In this document: positions 37,955 to 46,837 of the stretch, piece after piece | Numbering within the stretch: the stretch's first letter is position 1 | How the letters are laid out: every line of letters begins with the position of its first letter | Assembly: GCA_000974665.1 (NCBI GenBank) | Contig: BBSY01000003.1 | Location: forward strand, 744,001-808,000 | Direction of reading: 5' to 3' | Length of the DNA: 64,000 nt | Source of the DNA: an alpha proteobacterium U9-1i | GTDB taxonomy: Bacteria; Pseudomonadota; Alphaproteobacteria; Caulobacterales; Aquidulcibacteraceae | Program-made: the position numbers and the translations under genes | The notes under the pieces: generated by a model | The model's input: only the letters and a program-made list of their open reading frames with translations | Databases searched by the model: none | What the model was told of the DNA's origin: nothing

Positions 37955-40900
37955 TTAGAAGCGTTGCGCGAACCGCGCGACGACGCGGTCGTCATACAAT
38001 TCTTGACGCTCGACGCTCTGTTCGAGACGCAACGCGATTGAGGTTTGGTCGCGGCTCAGCGCAAGGCCCGCCGTCACTTCACCCCAAAGATCGTCGCGCG
38101 CTTGGCCCGGCAAGTAGAACGGAATGTCGTCTACGGCCGCGAACCGCGCCCACACGCCATCCTCATCGCCTGCGAGGTTCGACACAGCCGACACGTCAAT
38201 GTTCGGCGCAAATCGCCAGCCAGCGGCCAAGCTGAAATCACCAGCCAGACTTACGCCAAAGCGCGCTTCGAGCCGGTTATAGACCTGCTCGTCGAACGCC
38301 AACGCCGTCTCGCCGCCGCCGGCCTCGGTGAAGCCGTCCATGCGCATTTGCGTCTGCTGAATTGAGACACGCGGCGTCAGCACGAGGCCCTGCGCCAGAT
38401 CGAAATTCACGCCGCCTTCCAGCGACGCAAGCGCGATCGAGCCATTGGTCTCGCCCTGCATATGATAGTCCAGCGTGCCCGCCATGAAGCGCCGCTCCGT
38501 CGTTGTGCGGCTGGTGCCCACGCCGACGAGGCCGGAAAGGTACAGGCCATCGTCAAAGCGATAGACACCGTACACTGCCGATTGCGCCAGATCGTTTTCA
38601 GCGCGCGCGCCGGCCTCGGTCTGCAGCGCGTGACCGCGCCCGTAGGACGCCGCCACACCGAGTGTGAAATCACCAAAATTCTGCTCGACGCCGCCGGCCA
38701 TAGACCACGTGCGCATCGCATCGTCAGCATTGAGCGCCGCACGCCCGGACACCGCCGAGACCCGATCCTCGTCGTAACCACCGCTGAAGAAGCCCGTCAT
38801 GCCGTTGGGCAGGTTCGTTACTGTGCGCGTTTGCGCGAACGCCGATCCGAACGCGAGATCGCCCGCTGCGCTGATGCCGCTATCGCCGCTAAACGCGAAG
38901 ACGTCGTTCGGTGCGCCCATAACCGACAGCCCGATCGGCCCGTCTTGGGAACGCGACATCAACGCCAGACGGTTCTGCAGCGTGGTCGCGAAGCCGCCAT
39001 CCTGCATCGCCATCAAACCGCGCGCATCCAGAAGCGACGTTGGTTGCAACGCGTTGAACGCACCCATGAGCTGCGACGGGTTCATCAAATCGATTTCACC
39101 GTAGAGCCCGTAGAGCGATGCGTAATGGTTCTCGCGAATCTCATCGAGCGCGAGAGCCAAAGGCGCGAGCCCAGGTGCGTGGAAGAGCGCATCGAGGAAA
39201 CTGCCCGCCTTCAGCTTCACTGAAACTGACGTCGCAGCGTAAGTCACCTGAGGACGCAGAATGCCCAGGAATCCGTTCACGGCGTCAAACGTATCCGTTA
39301 CGCCGCCAGCGGCGGTTATGAACGTATACGAATTACCATGCCGCGGCCCACCACCGGCACTCGATGGCGTGAACCATACATCGCCACCAAGATTGATGAT
39401 GCCCGTGGTCGCTTGCGCGGGGTCGGCGGTCACACGCAACACATCATTGGTCGAGCGGCCAAGCTCGATCAACAATTCGTTGCCCGAGGCCAACACGACA
39501 TCGCCTTGAACGGTGAGCGTACCCACACCCAAGACGCCGCCGGGCGCGATCGCGCCATCTACCGAGGTCAGATACGTCGGATTGAACGTGCCCCGACCAG
39601 TCAACAGCCCTTGGATGATGAGCGCTTCGCCGGAATTGATCCGGCCGTCTACGTTCAGGAATCCGCGGCCCATGGTGAAGTCGGTCAGCACGTTCAGCGT
39701 ACCGCCCGAGCGCACGTCGAGGGATGTCAGCAATCCATCGACCGTCAAACGATCGATCGTTACAGCGCTGTTCAACCGCGTCTCGCCAATCGCATCGAGC
39801 GTCACGTCATAATAACGCGCGCGCCGATGCAACGCTGGATCAGCGCTGTTCAGCGGCTCGACATTGTTCGGAACGAAATTCCGTGAACCAGGCCCGCCGG
39901 CGGTGACGATCATCTCGCCGGTACCCGTTGGATTTCCAGGCCCGACAACGTCTTGGCAGCTTTGCTCAAGGAAGCAGACTGTGCCGAACTTGCCGACCGG
40001 CCCATCCGCGCCGCCTTGCAGCGTGTCAGGCACGCCGTTCAGCAACTCGCCGTCGGCGCCGATGATCGCATAGTTGGGATCCATGTCCTGGACCCAATGG
40101 TTCGGATCCATCCAATCACGAATGCCGGCGCGGGCCGATGCATAAACGTAGGGGTTGTTCAGCACGATCTCTTGCCAGAACAGGAAGAGCGGCGGGTAAA
40201 CGCTGAACTCCCCGTACGTGCCGATGCCGCCGTTAAACGAGAAACCGCCTGTGAGCACGCCGGCGACAACTGGTCGATCCCAACGCTCGTCAACAACCAA
40301 GGGCCCGCCGGAATCGCCGCCAGCCGTCGTTGCTTCGTGCGGCAGCGCCGAACCGCCAAGTCCGTTGAAATCATAATAGCCGTTGTTGCGCACCGGCGAG
40401 GTGTTGAGGAAGAAATTCGCCGGCAGATTGTTCGGATCATGGTTCGGATCGTCGAAGTCGAACCAATACATTGCATGCGTGAGGTTCGCGAAAGTCGTCG
40501 TGCCTGGGCCATTGATCGCGGGGCTCGACACGAAATCGTACGGGCTCATCAGCGCGTCGATCATGTTCTCCGCGGAGCGGCGGCGATAATCTATGCCAGC
40601 GAGCGAGCCGATGCCGGACGTCCCAACACCCGCGCCGCCATATCCAACCATCGTCGTATGCGTTGAACCATCGAGTGGTGAGAACAACAGCGTCCAGGTT
40701 GGGATATCTTGAACGTGGGTGTCGAGCGTGACGAGCGCGATGTCGCCGTTGCCGAATTCGCCGCCGCCGCCAAGCGCGACGGGCTGCGCGCCGCGATTAT
40801 ACCAGACCTGGTTTGCGTTATAGATCGACAGCGCCACGTTGGTTGAGAAGCCGCTGTCGCGCCAAACTTCATACGCTCCCGTGCCGGCCGCGCAGCCGTT

Positions 40901-41410
40901 CACAGCGACGCCGAGGCAGCGATTGGTCGAGCCGAAGCCGAAGCTAAGCGGAACGCCGCTTGTGGCGCCGAGAGCAGTCGCCAGCGGGCCGGTCAGTCCG
41001 CCGCCGCTGCCTGTGTCGCTCCCATATTGGTCCGCCGGACGCGTGTAGAGGCAGTGCGCCGCCGTGATCACCGTGCGTGGATTGATCAGCGTGCCGGTGC
41101 AGAGGCCGAGCCCCGCGGTGGTCGGGCCGGTTTGTACAAAGGCGATCTGTTGGCCAACGCCGGTGATGGACCCAGCCGGATCAAGTACCTCAGGCGAGTT
41201 CGCGAAATTCGCGCCCGTCGCCGGATTTCCGGGCCCTGGGGGCACGGTGTGATTGGTGACGATGGAATTGTGAGAGTCGAGCGCGTTGCTGTATTGCGAC
41301 GCCGATTGCGCATTCGCGTTGGATCCAAAAGCGGCCGCCATAGTAATGGCGAGTACGGACGCAGTGGCGCGCAGCGCGCAAAAACGCGCTTTCGCAGATG
41401 ACTTCGTCAT
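37955..41410 (-). CDS. autotransporter with chymotrypsin-like serine protease passenger
   Basis: A 1151-residue type Va secretion protein. The start at 41410 follows GGGAGA and yields a long signal peptide ending in NANAQ. A trypsin-like domain follows, with catalytic His119 in ITAAHC, Asp223 in NGDIALV and Ser367 in GGDSGGPL. Residues about 540-790 contain the beta-helix stem pattern of autotransporters (APGGVLGVGTLTVQGDVVL). The last 270 residues form the outer-membrane beta-barrel with alternating aromatic strands and the terminal FAQRF ending in phenylalanine, as BamA substrates do. The substrate of the protease and whether the passenger is released are unknown. Confidence 0.92.
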   Translation of the reverse strand: MTKSSAKARFCALRATASVLAITMAAAFGSNANAQSASQYSNALDSHNSIVTNHTVPPGPGNPATGANFANSPEVLDPAGSITGVGQQIAFVQTGPTTAGLGLCTGTLINPRTVITAAHCLYTRPADQYGSDTGSGGGLTGPLATALGATSGVPLSFGFGSTNRCLGVAVNGCAAGTGAYEVWRDSGFSTNVALSIYNANQVWYNRGAQPVALGGGGEFGNGDIALVTLDTHVQDIPTWTLLFSPLDGSTHTTMVGYGGAGVGTSGIGSLAGIDYRRRSAENMIDALMSPYDFVSSPAINGPGTTTFANLTHAMYWFDFDDPNHDPNNLPANFFLNTSPVRNNGYYDFNGLGGSALPHEATTAGGDSGGPLVVDERWDRPVVAGVLTGGFSFNGGIGTYGEFSVYPPLFLFWQEIVLNNPYVYASARAGIRDWMDPNHWVQDMDPNYAIIGADGELLNGVPDTLQGGADGPVGKFGTVCFLEQSCQDVVGPGNPTGTGEMIVTAGGPGSRNFVPNNVEPLNSADPALHRRARYYDVTLDAIGETRLNSAVTIDRLTVDGLLTSLDVRSGGTLNVLTDFTMGRGFLNVDGRINSGEALIIQGLLTGRGTFNPTYLTSVDGAIAPGGVLGVGTLTVQGDVVLASGNELLIELGRSTNDVLRVTADPAQATTGIINLGGDVWFTPSSAGGGPRHGNSYTFITAAGGVTDTFDAVNGFLGILRPQVTYAATSVSVKLKAGSFLDALFHAPGLAPLALALDEIRENHYASLYGLYGEIDLMNPSQLMGAFNALQPTSLLDARGLMAMQDGGFATTLQNRLALMSRSQDGPIGLSVMGAPNDVFAFSGDSGISAAGDLAFGSAFAQTRTVTNLPNGMTGFFSGGYDEDRVSAVSGRAALNADDAMRTWSMAGGVEQNFGDFTLGVAASYGRGHALQTEAGARAENDLAQSAVYGVYRFDDGLYLSGLVGVGTSRTTTERRFMAGTLDYHMQGETNGSIALASLEGGVNFDLAQGLVLTPRVSIQQTQMRMDGFTEAGGGETALAFDEQVYNRLEARFGVSLAGDFSLAAGWRFAPNIDVSAVSNLAGDEDGVWARFAAVDDIPFYLPGQARDDLWGEVTAGLALSRDQTSIALRLEQSVERQELYDDRVVARFAQRF

Positions 41411-41694
41411 CAACGTCTCCCTTGTTGCTTTGTGACAGCCCACCAGGCCCCTTGCGGCCCCGTTTGCGCCACAATTGCTGCCTGAGGCATTACAATCGTC
41501 AAGCGAAACCGAGCGAGCTTACTCGTTTGTCAGGATTGCCGCTCGCAAACGCGAGCAATGCGGCGCCCGGCGCCCGCTTCAGCGTTTGACGCTTTCGCCT
41601 CTGCACACTAGAACCCCGCCCAACGCGCCAATTCAAAGCGCGCTTTGACCGGCACACGCGCTCACCCATCTGAGCACAGGAGGCTGGCGAGGCA
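41411..41694. other. gene-free region between the autotransporter and ffh genes
   Basis: The gap between the autotransporter ATG and the ffh ATG is 340 bases (41411-41750). It should hold two divergent promoters. I see no open frame with coding character and no RNA gene in it. The only structured element I can support is the hairpin at 41695-41722 next to ffh. Confidence 0.6.
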
Positions 41695-41722
41695 CCCCGC
41701 CCGACGTGATCGTCCGGCGGGG
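41695..41722. promoter_or_regulatory. hairpin immediately upstream of ffh
   Basis: CCCCGCC-C-GACG and CGTC-C-GGCGGGG form an 11-pair stem with one mismatch and a TGAT loop, ending 28 bases before the ffh ATG. There is no U-tract, so it is more likely a 5' UTR structure than a terminator. Confidence 0.4.
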
Positions 41723-41750
41723 CATTTGTGCATTGGCGTTTGGAGTGACG

Positions 41751-43220
41751 ATGTTTGAGGCCCTGACAGAACGACTTGGCGGCGTCTTCGACCGGCTCAC
41801 CGGCCGTGGCGCGCTGAATGAGGCCGACGTCGAAGCCGCGCTCCGCGAAGTGCGCGTTGCGTTGCTTGAGGCCGATGTCGCGCTCCCGGTGGTGAAGGAC
41901 TTCATCACCAAGGTAAAGGCCGCCGCCGTCGGCGAAGCCGTCATCAAGGCGGTGAAGCCCGGCCAACAGGTCGTGAAGATCGTCTACGACACTTTGGTCG
42001 AGACGCTGGGCGGCGACGGCCCGCCCGAAACCCTGCGTATCGATGGCGAGCCGCCCAACGTCATCATGATGGCGGGCCTGCAAGGCTCAGGCAAAACTAC
42101 CACAGCCGCGAAACTCGCAAATCGCCTGACGAAGACTGACAAAAAGCGCGTCTTGATGGCGTCGCTCGACGTCTACCGCCCAGCGGCGATGGAACAGCTT
42201 GCTACGCTTGGGAAAACCATCGGCGTCGATGTGCTGCCGATCCTAGCCGGCCAAAAGCCCGCCGACATCGCCAAGCGCGCGCTGACATCCGCGCGCATCG
42301 GCGGCCACGACGTTCTCATTCTTGATACGGCCGGCCGCACCACGCTCGACGATGAGATGATGGGCGAAGCCGCCGAGATCGCGAAAATCGCCAAGCCCGG
42401 CGAGATCCTGCTCGTCGCCGATAGCCTTACCGGCCAGGACGCCGTCGAGACCGCGCGGCGCTTCCACGAGCGCTTGCCGCTGACAGGCCTCGTGCTCACC
42501 CGCGCTGACGGCGACGGCCGTGGCGGCGCGGCGCTCTCGATGCGCGCTGTCACCGGCCTGCCAATTAAGTTCCTCGGCGTCGGCGAACGCACCGACGCGC
42601 TTGAGCCGTTCGACGCCCGTCGCGTCGCTGGGCGCATCCTTGGCCAAGGCGACATCGTCGGCCTCGTCGAGAAAGCCGCCGCGAATGTCGACCGCGAGCA
42701 AGCCGAGAAGATGGCCAAGAAAATGGCCAAGGGCGCGTTCGATTTCGACGACATGGCCGGTCAGCTCAATCAGCTGATGCAGATCGGCGGCCTGAAGGGC
42801 GTCATGGGCATGCTGCCCGGCGTCCAGAAGCTCAAAGGCCAGATCAACGAAGCAGCCATGGATGACCGCCAGCTGCGCCGCCAGGTCGGCATCATTCGCT
42901 CGATGACCGCCGCCGAGCGCAAAAAGCCAGACCTCATCAACGGTCGCCGACGCGCCCGCATCGCCAAAGGTTCCGGCGTTGAGGTGTCGGAGGTCAACAA
43001 GCTCATCAAGATGCACCGCAACATGGCTGACATGGCAAAAGCCATGGGTAAGGGGAAACTCCCCGCCGGCCTCGCGGGCATGATGCCTGGCGGTAGCCGC
43101 ATGCCGAGCCCTGAAATGCTCCGGCAAATGGGTGGCGGTATTCCAGGTTTACCAAATCAAGGCAGCCCAACTGGCCTTCCCGGCCTGCCAGGGCTTCCCG
43201 GAAGCCAGAAAAAAGACTAA
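41751..43220 (+). CDS. ffh: signal recognition particle protein
   Basis: A 489-residue SRP GTPase (SRP54 homologue) that binds signal sequences of nascent membrane proteins with 4.5S RNA. N domain to residue about 85; G domain with GLQGSGKTTTAAKLA, DVYRPAAMEQL, LDTAGRT and TRADGDGRGGAAL; M domain methionine-rich, with RRRARIAKGSGVEVSEVNKL, the RNA-binding motif. The tail is glycine/proline-rich (PGLPGLPGSQKKD). ATG at 41751 after GGAG. First gene of ffh-rpsP-rimM-trmD. No 4.5S RNA gene is in the window. Confidence 0.98.
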   Translation: MFEALTERLGGVFDRLTGRGALNEADVEAALREVRVALLEADVALPVVKDFITKVKAAAVGEAVIKAVKPGQQVVKIVYDTLVETLGGDGPPETLRIDGEPPNVIMMAGLQGSGKTTTAAKLANRLTKTDKKRVLMASLDVYRPAAMEQLATLGKTIGVDVLPILAGQKPADIAKRALTSARIGGHDVLILDTAGRTTLDDEMMGEAAEIAKIAKPGEILLVADSLTGQDAVETARRFHERLPLTGLVLTRADGDGRGGAALSMRAVTGLPIKFLGVGERTDALEPFDARRVAGRILGQGDIVGLVEKAAANVDREQAEKMAKKMAKGAFDFDDMAGQLNQLMQIGGLKGVMGMLPGVQKLKGQINEAAMDDRQLRRQVGIIRSMTAAERKKPDLINGRRRARIAKGSGVEVSEVNKLIKMHRNMADMAKAMGKGKLPAGLAGMMPGGSRMPSPEMLRQMGGGIPGLPNQGSPTGLPGLPGLPGSQKKD

Positions 43221-43243
43221 GAGTTCAAAGGAGAAAGTAAGAA

Positions 43244-43606
43244 ATGTCCCTGAAAATCCGTCTCGCCCGCGGCGGCGCCAAAAAGCGTCCATTCTACTCC
43301 ATCGTTGTCGCGGACAGCCGTAGCCCTCGTGATGGGCGATTCATCGAGAAGGTTGGCACCTACAATCCTATATTGAAGTCAGACGACCCGAACCGTGTCG
43401 TTCTCAAGCTTGAGCGGATCCAAGACTGGATGAAGAAGGGCGCGCAACCGACTGACCGCGTGGCCCGCTTCCTTGACCAGGCTGGCGTGCAAAAGCGCGA
43501 GGCCCGCAGCAACCCGAACAAGGCCCAGCCGGGCAAGAAGATGACGGAACGCGCAGAAGCGCGCGCCGCCGCCAACGCCCCGGCCGAGGCAGCTCCAGAG
43601 GCATAA
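43244..43606 (+). CDS. rpsP: 30S ribosomal protein S16
   Basis: A 120-residue S16 protein. The conserved core is [21 protein letters not shown], then [16 protein letters not shown] and [20 protein letters not shown]-terminal tail of about 35 residues rich in Ala/Lys/Glu extends it beyond the roughly 80-residue E. coli protein, as in other alphaproteobacteria. A strong AAAGGAG site precedes the ATG, 23 bases after ffh. Confidence 0.98.
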   Translation: MSLKIRLARGGAKKRPFYSIVVADSRSPRDGRFIEKVGTYNPILKSDDPNRVVLKLERIQDWMKKGAQPTDRVARFLDQAGVQKREARSNPNKAQPGKKMTERAEARAAANAPAEAAPEA

Positions 43607-43615
43607 GGAAAACCC

Positions 43616-44965
43616 TTGCCCACCACCAAAAAGACCGTTCCGTCAAAGACTTCGGCAAAGCCAGCGGCGAAGCCCGCAGTCAAAGCCGCAGCTAAGACCG
43701 TGGCCTCCAAGCCTGCCCCCGCGCCCGCCCCGGCGGCGCGCCGGGACCAGCGTCCGCCGGCCAAAGCGGAAGCGCGCCCGGCCGCGCCAAAGGCGGCAGA
43801 GGCGAAGTCCGCCAAGGCGGCTCCAGCGCCTAAACCGGTAGCGAAGGGCGCCGAGGCGAAGCCGCCCGGCAAGGCGGCGGCGAAAGCCGCGCCGGTCGCC
43901 AAGCCTGCGCCTAAGCCGGTTGAGCCGAAGGCAAAGGTGGAGGCCAAAAAGCCTGCGGCGAAGCCGGAGCCCGCGCCGAAGGTGGTAGCCAAGGGCGCAG
44001 CAAAACCGGCGAAGGCCGAAGCGGCCAAGCCCGAAGCCAAAGCCAAGACTGAGCCGAAGGTTGGAGCCAAGCCCGCACCGAAGGCAGCTGCGAAGCCCGA
44101 ACCGAAGGCGAAGCCCGAGCCCAAGGCTAAGGCGAAAGCCGAGCCAGCGGCCAAGCCTGAGCCGAAAAAGCCCGAGCCCAAGAAGCCGGAAGCCAAGGCC
44201 GCGCCAGAGCCAAAAGCCAAGGCTGCGCCGAAGGCGCCTCCTAAACCCGTACCGCCGCCAAAGCCTTTGGTGGCGCCAGTCACCACTAAGACCGCGCCGA
44301 TCATCACCCGTCCGGTGCTGAACGGCGCGCGCCCGATCACCCGCCCCGTCGCCCCGCCGAAGCCGCTTTCCGCGCCTAAGCCATCCGCGACGCAACCGGA
44401 AATCATCGGAGACGAACAGGCGGTGCCGGCGTTTAAAGGCAAGTCATCAAGCGCGAAAGGAATGGTGCTCGTCGGTGCTGTCGCTGGCGCGTTCGGCGTA
44501 AAAGGTGAAGTGCGTTTGCGCGCGTTCACCGCCGAGAAGCAAGGCGTGATCGCCTACGGCCCGCTCCACACAGCCGAAGGCAAAGTGCTGTTGAAGCCGA
44601 AGTCCTGGCGCGAGTTGAAGGATGGCGTCGCCATCACCGCGCCGGAAGTGAAAAGCCGCGAAGAAGCCGAGAAGCTGAAGGGCACGCGCCTTTACGTCCC
44701 GCGCGCCAATCTGCCGGCCCCGGCGGAAGACGAATTCTATATCGTCGATCTGCTAGGCTGCCGCGCCGAAAGCGTGGACGGCGGCGTGCTGGGCGAGATC
44801 GTGGCGGTTTGGAATTTCGGCGCTGGCGATATTCTCGAGTATCGCCCGCAAAACGGCGGCCCGAACCAACGCATCACGTTCACCAAGGACACCGCGCCGC
44901 TGGTCGATCTCACCGGCAAACGCGTCGTTCTCGACCCGCCGGCCCCCGAAGCGGTCGGCAAGTGA
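43616..44965 (+). CDS. rimM: ribosome maturation factor RimM with long Ala/Pro/Lys-rich N-terminal extension
   Basis: A 449-residue protein. Residues 283-449 are a normal RimM: the N-terminal domain starts MVLVGAVAGAFGVKGEVRLRAF and the PRC-barrel part contains EDEFYIVDLLGC and GAGDILEY. RimM binds S19 and assists 30S head maturation. Residues 1-280 are low complexity, almost only Ala, Pro, Lys, Glu and Val, with repeats such as AKPEPKAK and no aromatic residue before Phe273. The start is TTG at 43616, eight bases after AAGGAA and nine after the rpsP stop. An internal ATG at 44462 lacks usable ribosome-binding spacing, so I favour the full fusion. Confidence 0.88.
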   Translation: MPTTKKTVPSKTSAKPAAKPAVKAAAKTVASKPAPAPAPAARRDQRPPAKAEARPAAPKAAEAKSAKAAPAPKPVAKGAEAKPPGKAAAKAAPVAKPAPKPVEPKAKVEAKKPAAKPEPAPKVVAKGAAKPAKAEAAKPEAKAKTEPKVGAKPAPKAAAKPEPKAKPEPKAKAKAEPAAKPEPKKPEPKKPEAKAAPEPKAKAAPKAPPKPVPPPKPLVAPVTTKTAPIITRPVLNGARPITRPVAPPKPLSAPKPSATQPEIIGDEQAVPAFKGKSSSAKGMVLVGAVAGAFGVKGEVRLRAFTAEKQGVIAYGPLHTAEGKVLLKPKSWRELKDGVAITAPEVKSREEAEKLKGTRLYVPRANLPAPAEDEFYIVDLLGCRAESVDGGVLGEIVAVWNFGAGDILEYRPQNGGPNQRITFTKDTAPLVDLTGKRVVLDPPAPEAVGK

Positions 44966-44975
44966 TCGCGCGGCG

Positions 44976-45662
44976 ATGTTCGCCGCAAGCATCATCACGC
45001 TTTTCCCGGAAGCATTCCCGGGCACGCTTGGCGTCTCGCTGATTGGCAAGGCGTTGCGCGAGGGCGCATGGTCGCTTGAAACCTTGAACCTGCGCGATTT
45101 CGGCCAAGGCCCGCACAAGAACGTGGACGACACCCCTGCTGGCGGCGGCGCCGGTATGGTGTTGCGCGCCGACGTCGCCGCCACTGCGATCGACAGCATT
45201 CCACGCAACGATCGCCCGCTGATCTATCTTTCGCCGCGCGGCGATCAGCTGAACCAATCCATGGCGCGAGAGTGGGCGGCCGGCCCCGGCCTCATCCTTT
45301 TCTGCGGCCGCTTTGAAGCCCTTGATGAACGCGTCATCGAAGCCCGCAACATGCGTGAAGTCGCTGTGGGGGGCGCCGTATTGGCCGGCGGCGAGGCCGC
45401 CGCGCTCGTGCTGCTCGAAGCCTGCGTCCGACTCATTCCAGGTGTGCTCGGAAACGAGGCCTCCATCGTCGAGGAAAGCTTCAGCGACGGCCTGCTCGAA
45501 CACCCGCATTACACCCGGCCGCGCGAATGGGAGGGCCGTTCAATCCCAGAGGTGCTGACGTCCGGCGATCATTCCAAGGTCGCCGTTTGGCGCCAGGCCG
45601 AGCGCCAGCGCATAACTGCCCAAAGACGGCCCGATTTGCTCGCCAAACGCGACCGCAAATAA
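44976..45662 (+). CDS. trmD: tRNA (guanine-37-N1)-methyltransferase
   Basis: A 228-residue SPOUT methyltransferase that methylates G37 next to the anticodon, preventing frameshifting. Trefoil-knot SAM-binding segments are visible: LFCGRFEALDERVIEA, AVLAGGEAAALVLLEA and LIPGVLGN, followed by HPHYTRPREWEGR. The arginine matching catalytic Arg154 is present (ACVRLIPG), but the position of the proposed general base Asp169 of H. influenzae TrmD is Glu (EESFSDG). The usual DDTPYGGGAGM reads DDTPAGGGAGM. The ATG lies ten bases after the rimM stop. Confidence 0.95.
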   Translation: MFAASIITLFPEAFPGTLGVSLIGKALREGAWSLETLNLRDFGQGPHKNVDDTPAGGGAGMVLRADVAATAIDSIPRNDRPLIYLSPRGDQLNQSMAREWAAGPGLILFCGRFEALDERVIEARNMREVAVGGAVLAGGEAAALVLLEACVRLIPGVLGNEASIVEESFSDGLLEHPHYTRPREWEGRSIPEVLTSGDHSKVAVWRQAERQRITAQRRPDLLAKRDRK

Positions 45663-45678
45663 AGCTCGGAGTATTCTC

Positions 45679-46203
45679 GTGCGCAGTCTGATTTTCGCCC
45701 TTGCCCTCACTGCAGCGTTTCCGGCCGCCGCCCAGACCCCGCCGCCGCAAAATGAGATGGCGCAGGTCGCGCGGATGCTCGGCGCCATTTGGCGGCCTCT
45801 GCCCCCATCCCAGCCCGGCCAACAGCGCGCCACCGCCGAGGCGGCTTGCGTCGGCGCAAACGAAGAGATGAACGCTGTGAGCGAAGTGGTGCCCGAGGAT
45901 CTCAGTTCGCCGGCGCTCAACTCCATCCGCGCCTCACGCGGGTTCGTGATCGTCAACAGCGCTGACATCGGGGAAGCCTACTTCTTCCCGAACGCCGAAC
46001 TTGGATTCATCACCCCAGGCCCTGGTCAATTCGCGATAACCGACCGCGCTCAAGGGCGGGTCGATCTCACCGACTCCGCGGGCGCGACCATACCGGTCCA
46101 GATCGGTGCGTCTGGGGGGCTGCCGCTGATGCGGATTCTGCGTCCGAACGCCACGCCGCTGACCTTCGTCGGCTGCGCCTCCACGGGCAATCCCGGCGGG
46201 TAA
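45679..46203 (+). CDS. secreted protein of unknown function between trmD and rplS
   Basis: A 174-residue exported protein. Start GTG at 45679 after CGGAG; a signal peptide ends at AAAQ (about residue 19). The mature part has two cysteines far apart (about residues 57 and 167, AACVGA and VGCAST), a probable disulfide, and beta-rich segments ([16 protein letters not shown]). No family recognised. It lies in the translation-gene cluster, 16 bases after trmD, in place of the usual direct trmD-rplS junction. Confidence 0.75.
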   Translation: MRSLIFALALTAAFPAAAQTPPPQNEMAQVARMLGAIWRPLPPSQPGQQRATAEAACVGANEEMNAVSEVVPEDLSSPALNSIRASRGFVIVNSADIGEAYFFPNAELGFITPGPGQFAITDRAQGRVDLTDSAGATIPVQIGASGGLPLMRILRPNATPLTFVGCASTGNPGG

Positions 46204-46313
46204 AACCAGGGCGAGGCCCTCGACAAGCCCGCCCGGCTCCCTTATACGCCCCCCTTTCCTGTCGTTTCCTTTGGAGACGCCGGCCTTTGGCCGCGCGTTC
46301 CCCGTGTGCTCCG

Positions 46314-46727
46314 ATGAACCTGATCCAGACGCTCCAACAAGAAGAAATCGCCCGCGTCACCGCTGGCAAAACCATCCCGTCCTTCGACCCGGGCGACACG
46401 CTGCGCGTGAACGTGAAGATCAAGGAAGGCGACCGTGAGCGCGTCCAGGCTTACGAAGGCGTCTGCATCGCCCGTTCGGGCGCCGGCCTCAACGCCAATT
46501 TCACCGTCCGCAAGATCAGCTTCGGCGAAGGTGTGGAACGCGTGTTCCCGCTCTACGCCCCAACGCTGGACTCGATCGACGTCGTCCGTCGCGGCGCCGT
46601 TCGCCGCGCGAAGCTCTATTACCTGCGTGATCGCCGCGGCAAGTCGGCCCGCATCGCTGAACGCGCCGGTGGCGCGCGCGAGGACGATTTCGTCGGCGCA
46701 GAAATCGAAGCGCCGGCCGCCGAGTAA
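46314..46727 (+). CDS. rplS: 50S ribosomal protein L19
   Basis: A 137-residue L19. Conserved blocks are [50 protein letters not shown], and [23 protein letters not shown]. The ATG at 46314 is chosen over an in-frame start nine codons upstream because it matches the family start. The 110-base leader (46204-46313) contains a small CGGCC-TTT-GGCCG hairpin. A strong terminator follows, closing the ffh-rplS cluster. Confidence 0.97.
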   Translation: MNLIQTLQQEEIARVTAGKTIPSFDPGDTLRVNVKIKEGDRERVQAYEGVCIARSGAGLNANFTVRKISFGEGVERVFPLYAPTLDSIDVVRRGAVRRAKLYYLRDRRGKSARIAERAGGAREDDFVGAEIEAPAAE

Positions 46728-46747
46728 TCGTCCGGCAAAAGCCAATC

Positions 46748-46778
46748 AAAAGGCCCGCGATCGCTCGCGGGCCTTTTT
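46748..46778 (+). terminator. intrinsic terminator after rplS
   Basis: A perfect 13-base inverted repeat AAAAGGCCCGCGA / TCGCGGGCCTTTT with a four-base loop, followed by another T, starting 21 bases after the rplS stop. A textbook Rho-independent terminator; the A-run on the other side could make it bidirectional. Confidence 0.95.
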
Positions 46779-46837
46779 CATTTCAGAGGCCCCGCGCTTG
46801 ACCTCCGCGCCCGGCACGCGCACCTCACCCAGATCAG

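Noticed and set aside
43643-44395. Minus-strand open frame of 250 codons, Leu/Arg/Gly repeats, opposite the RimM extension
   Set aside because: Produced by reading the Ala/Pro/Lys repeat codons backwards; no start signal and no sense as a protein.
44462-44965. A separate short rimM starting at the internal ATG 44462
   Set aside because: The AGGA lies directly against the ATG, leaving no spacing, while the TTG at 43616 has a proper site; kept only as an alternative.
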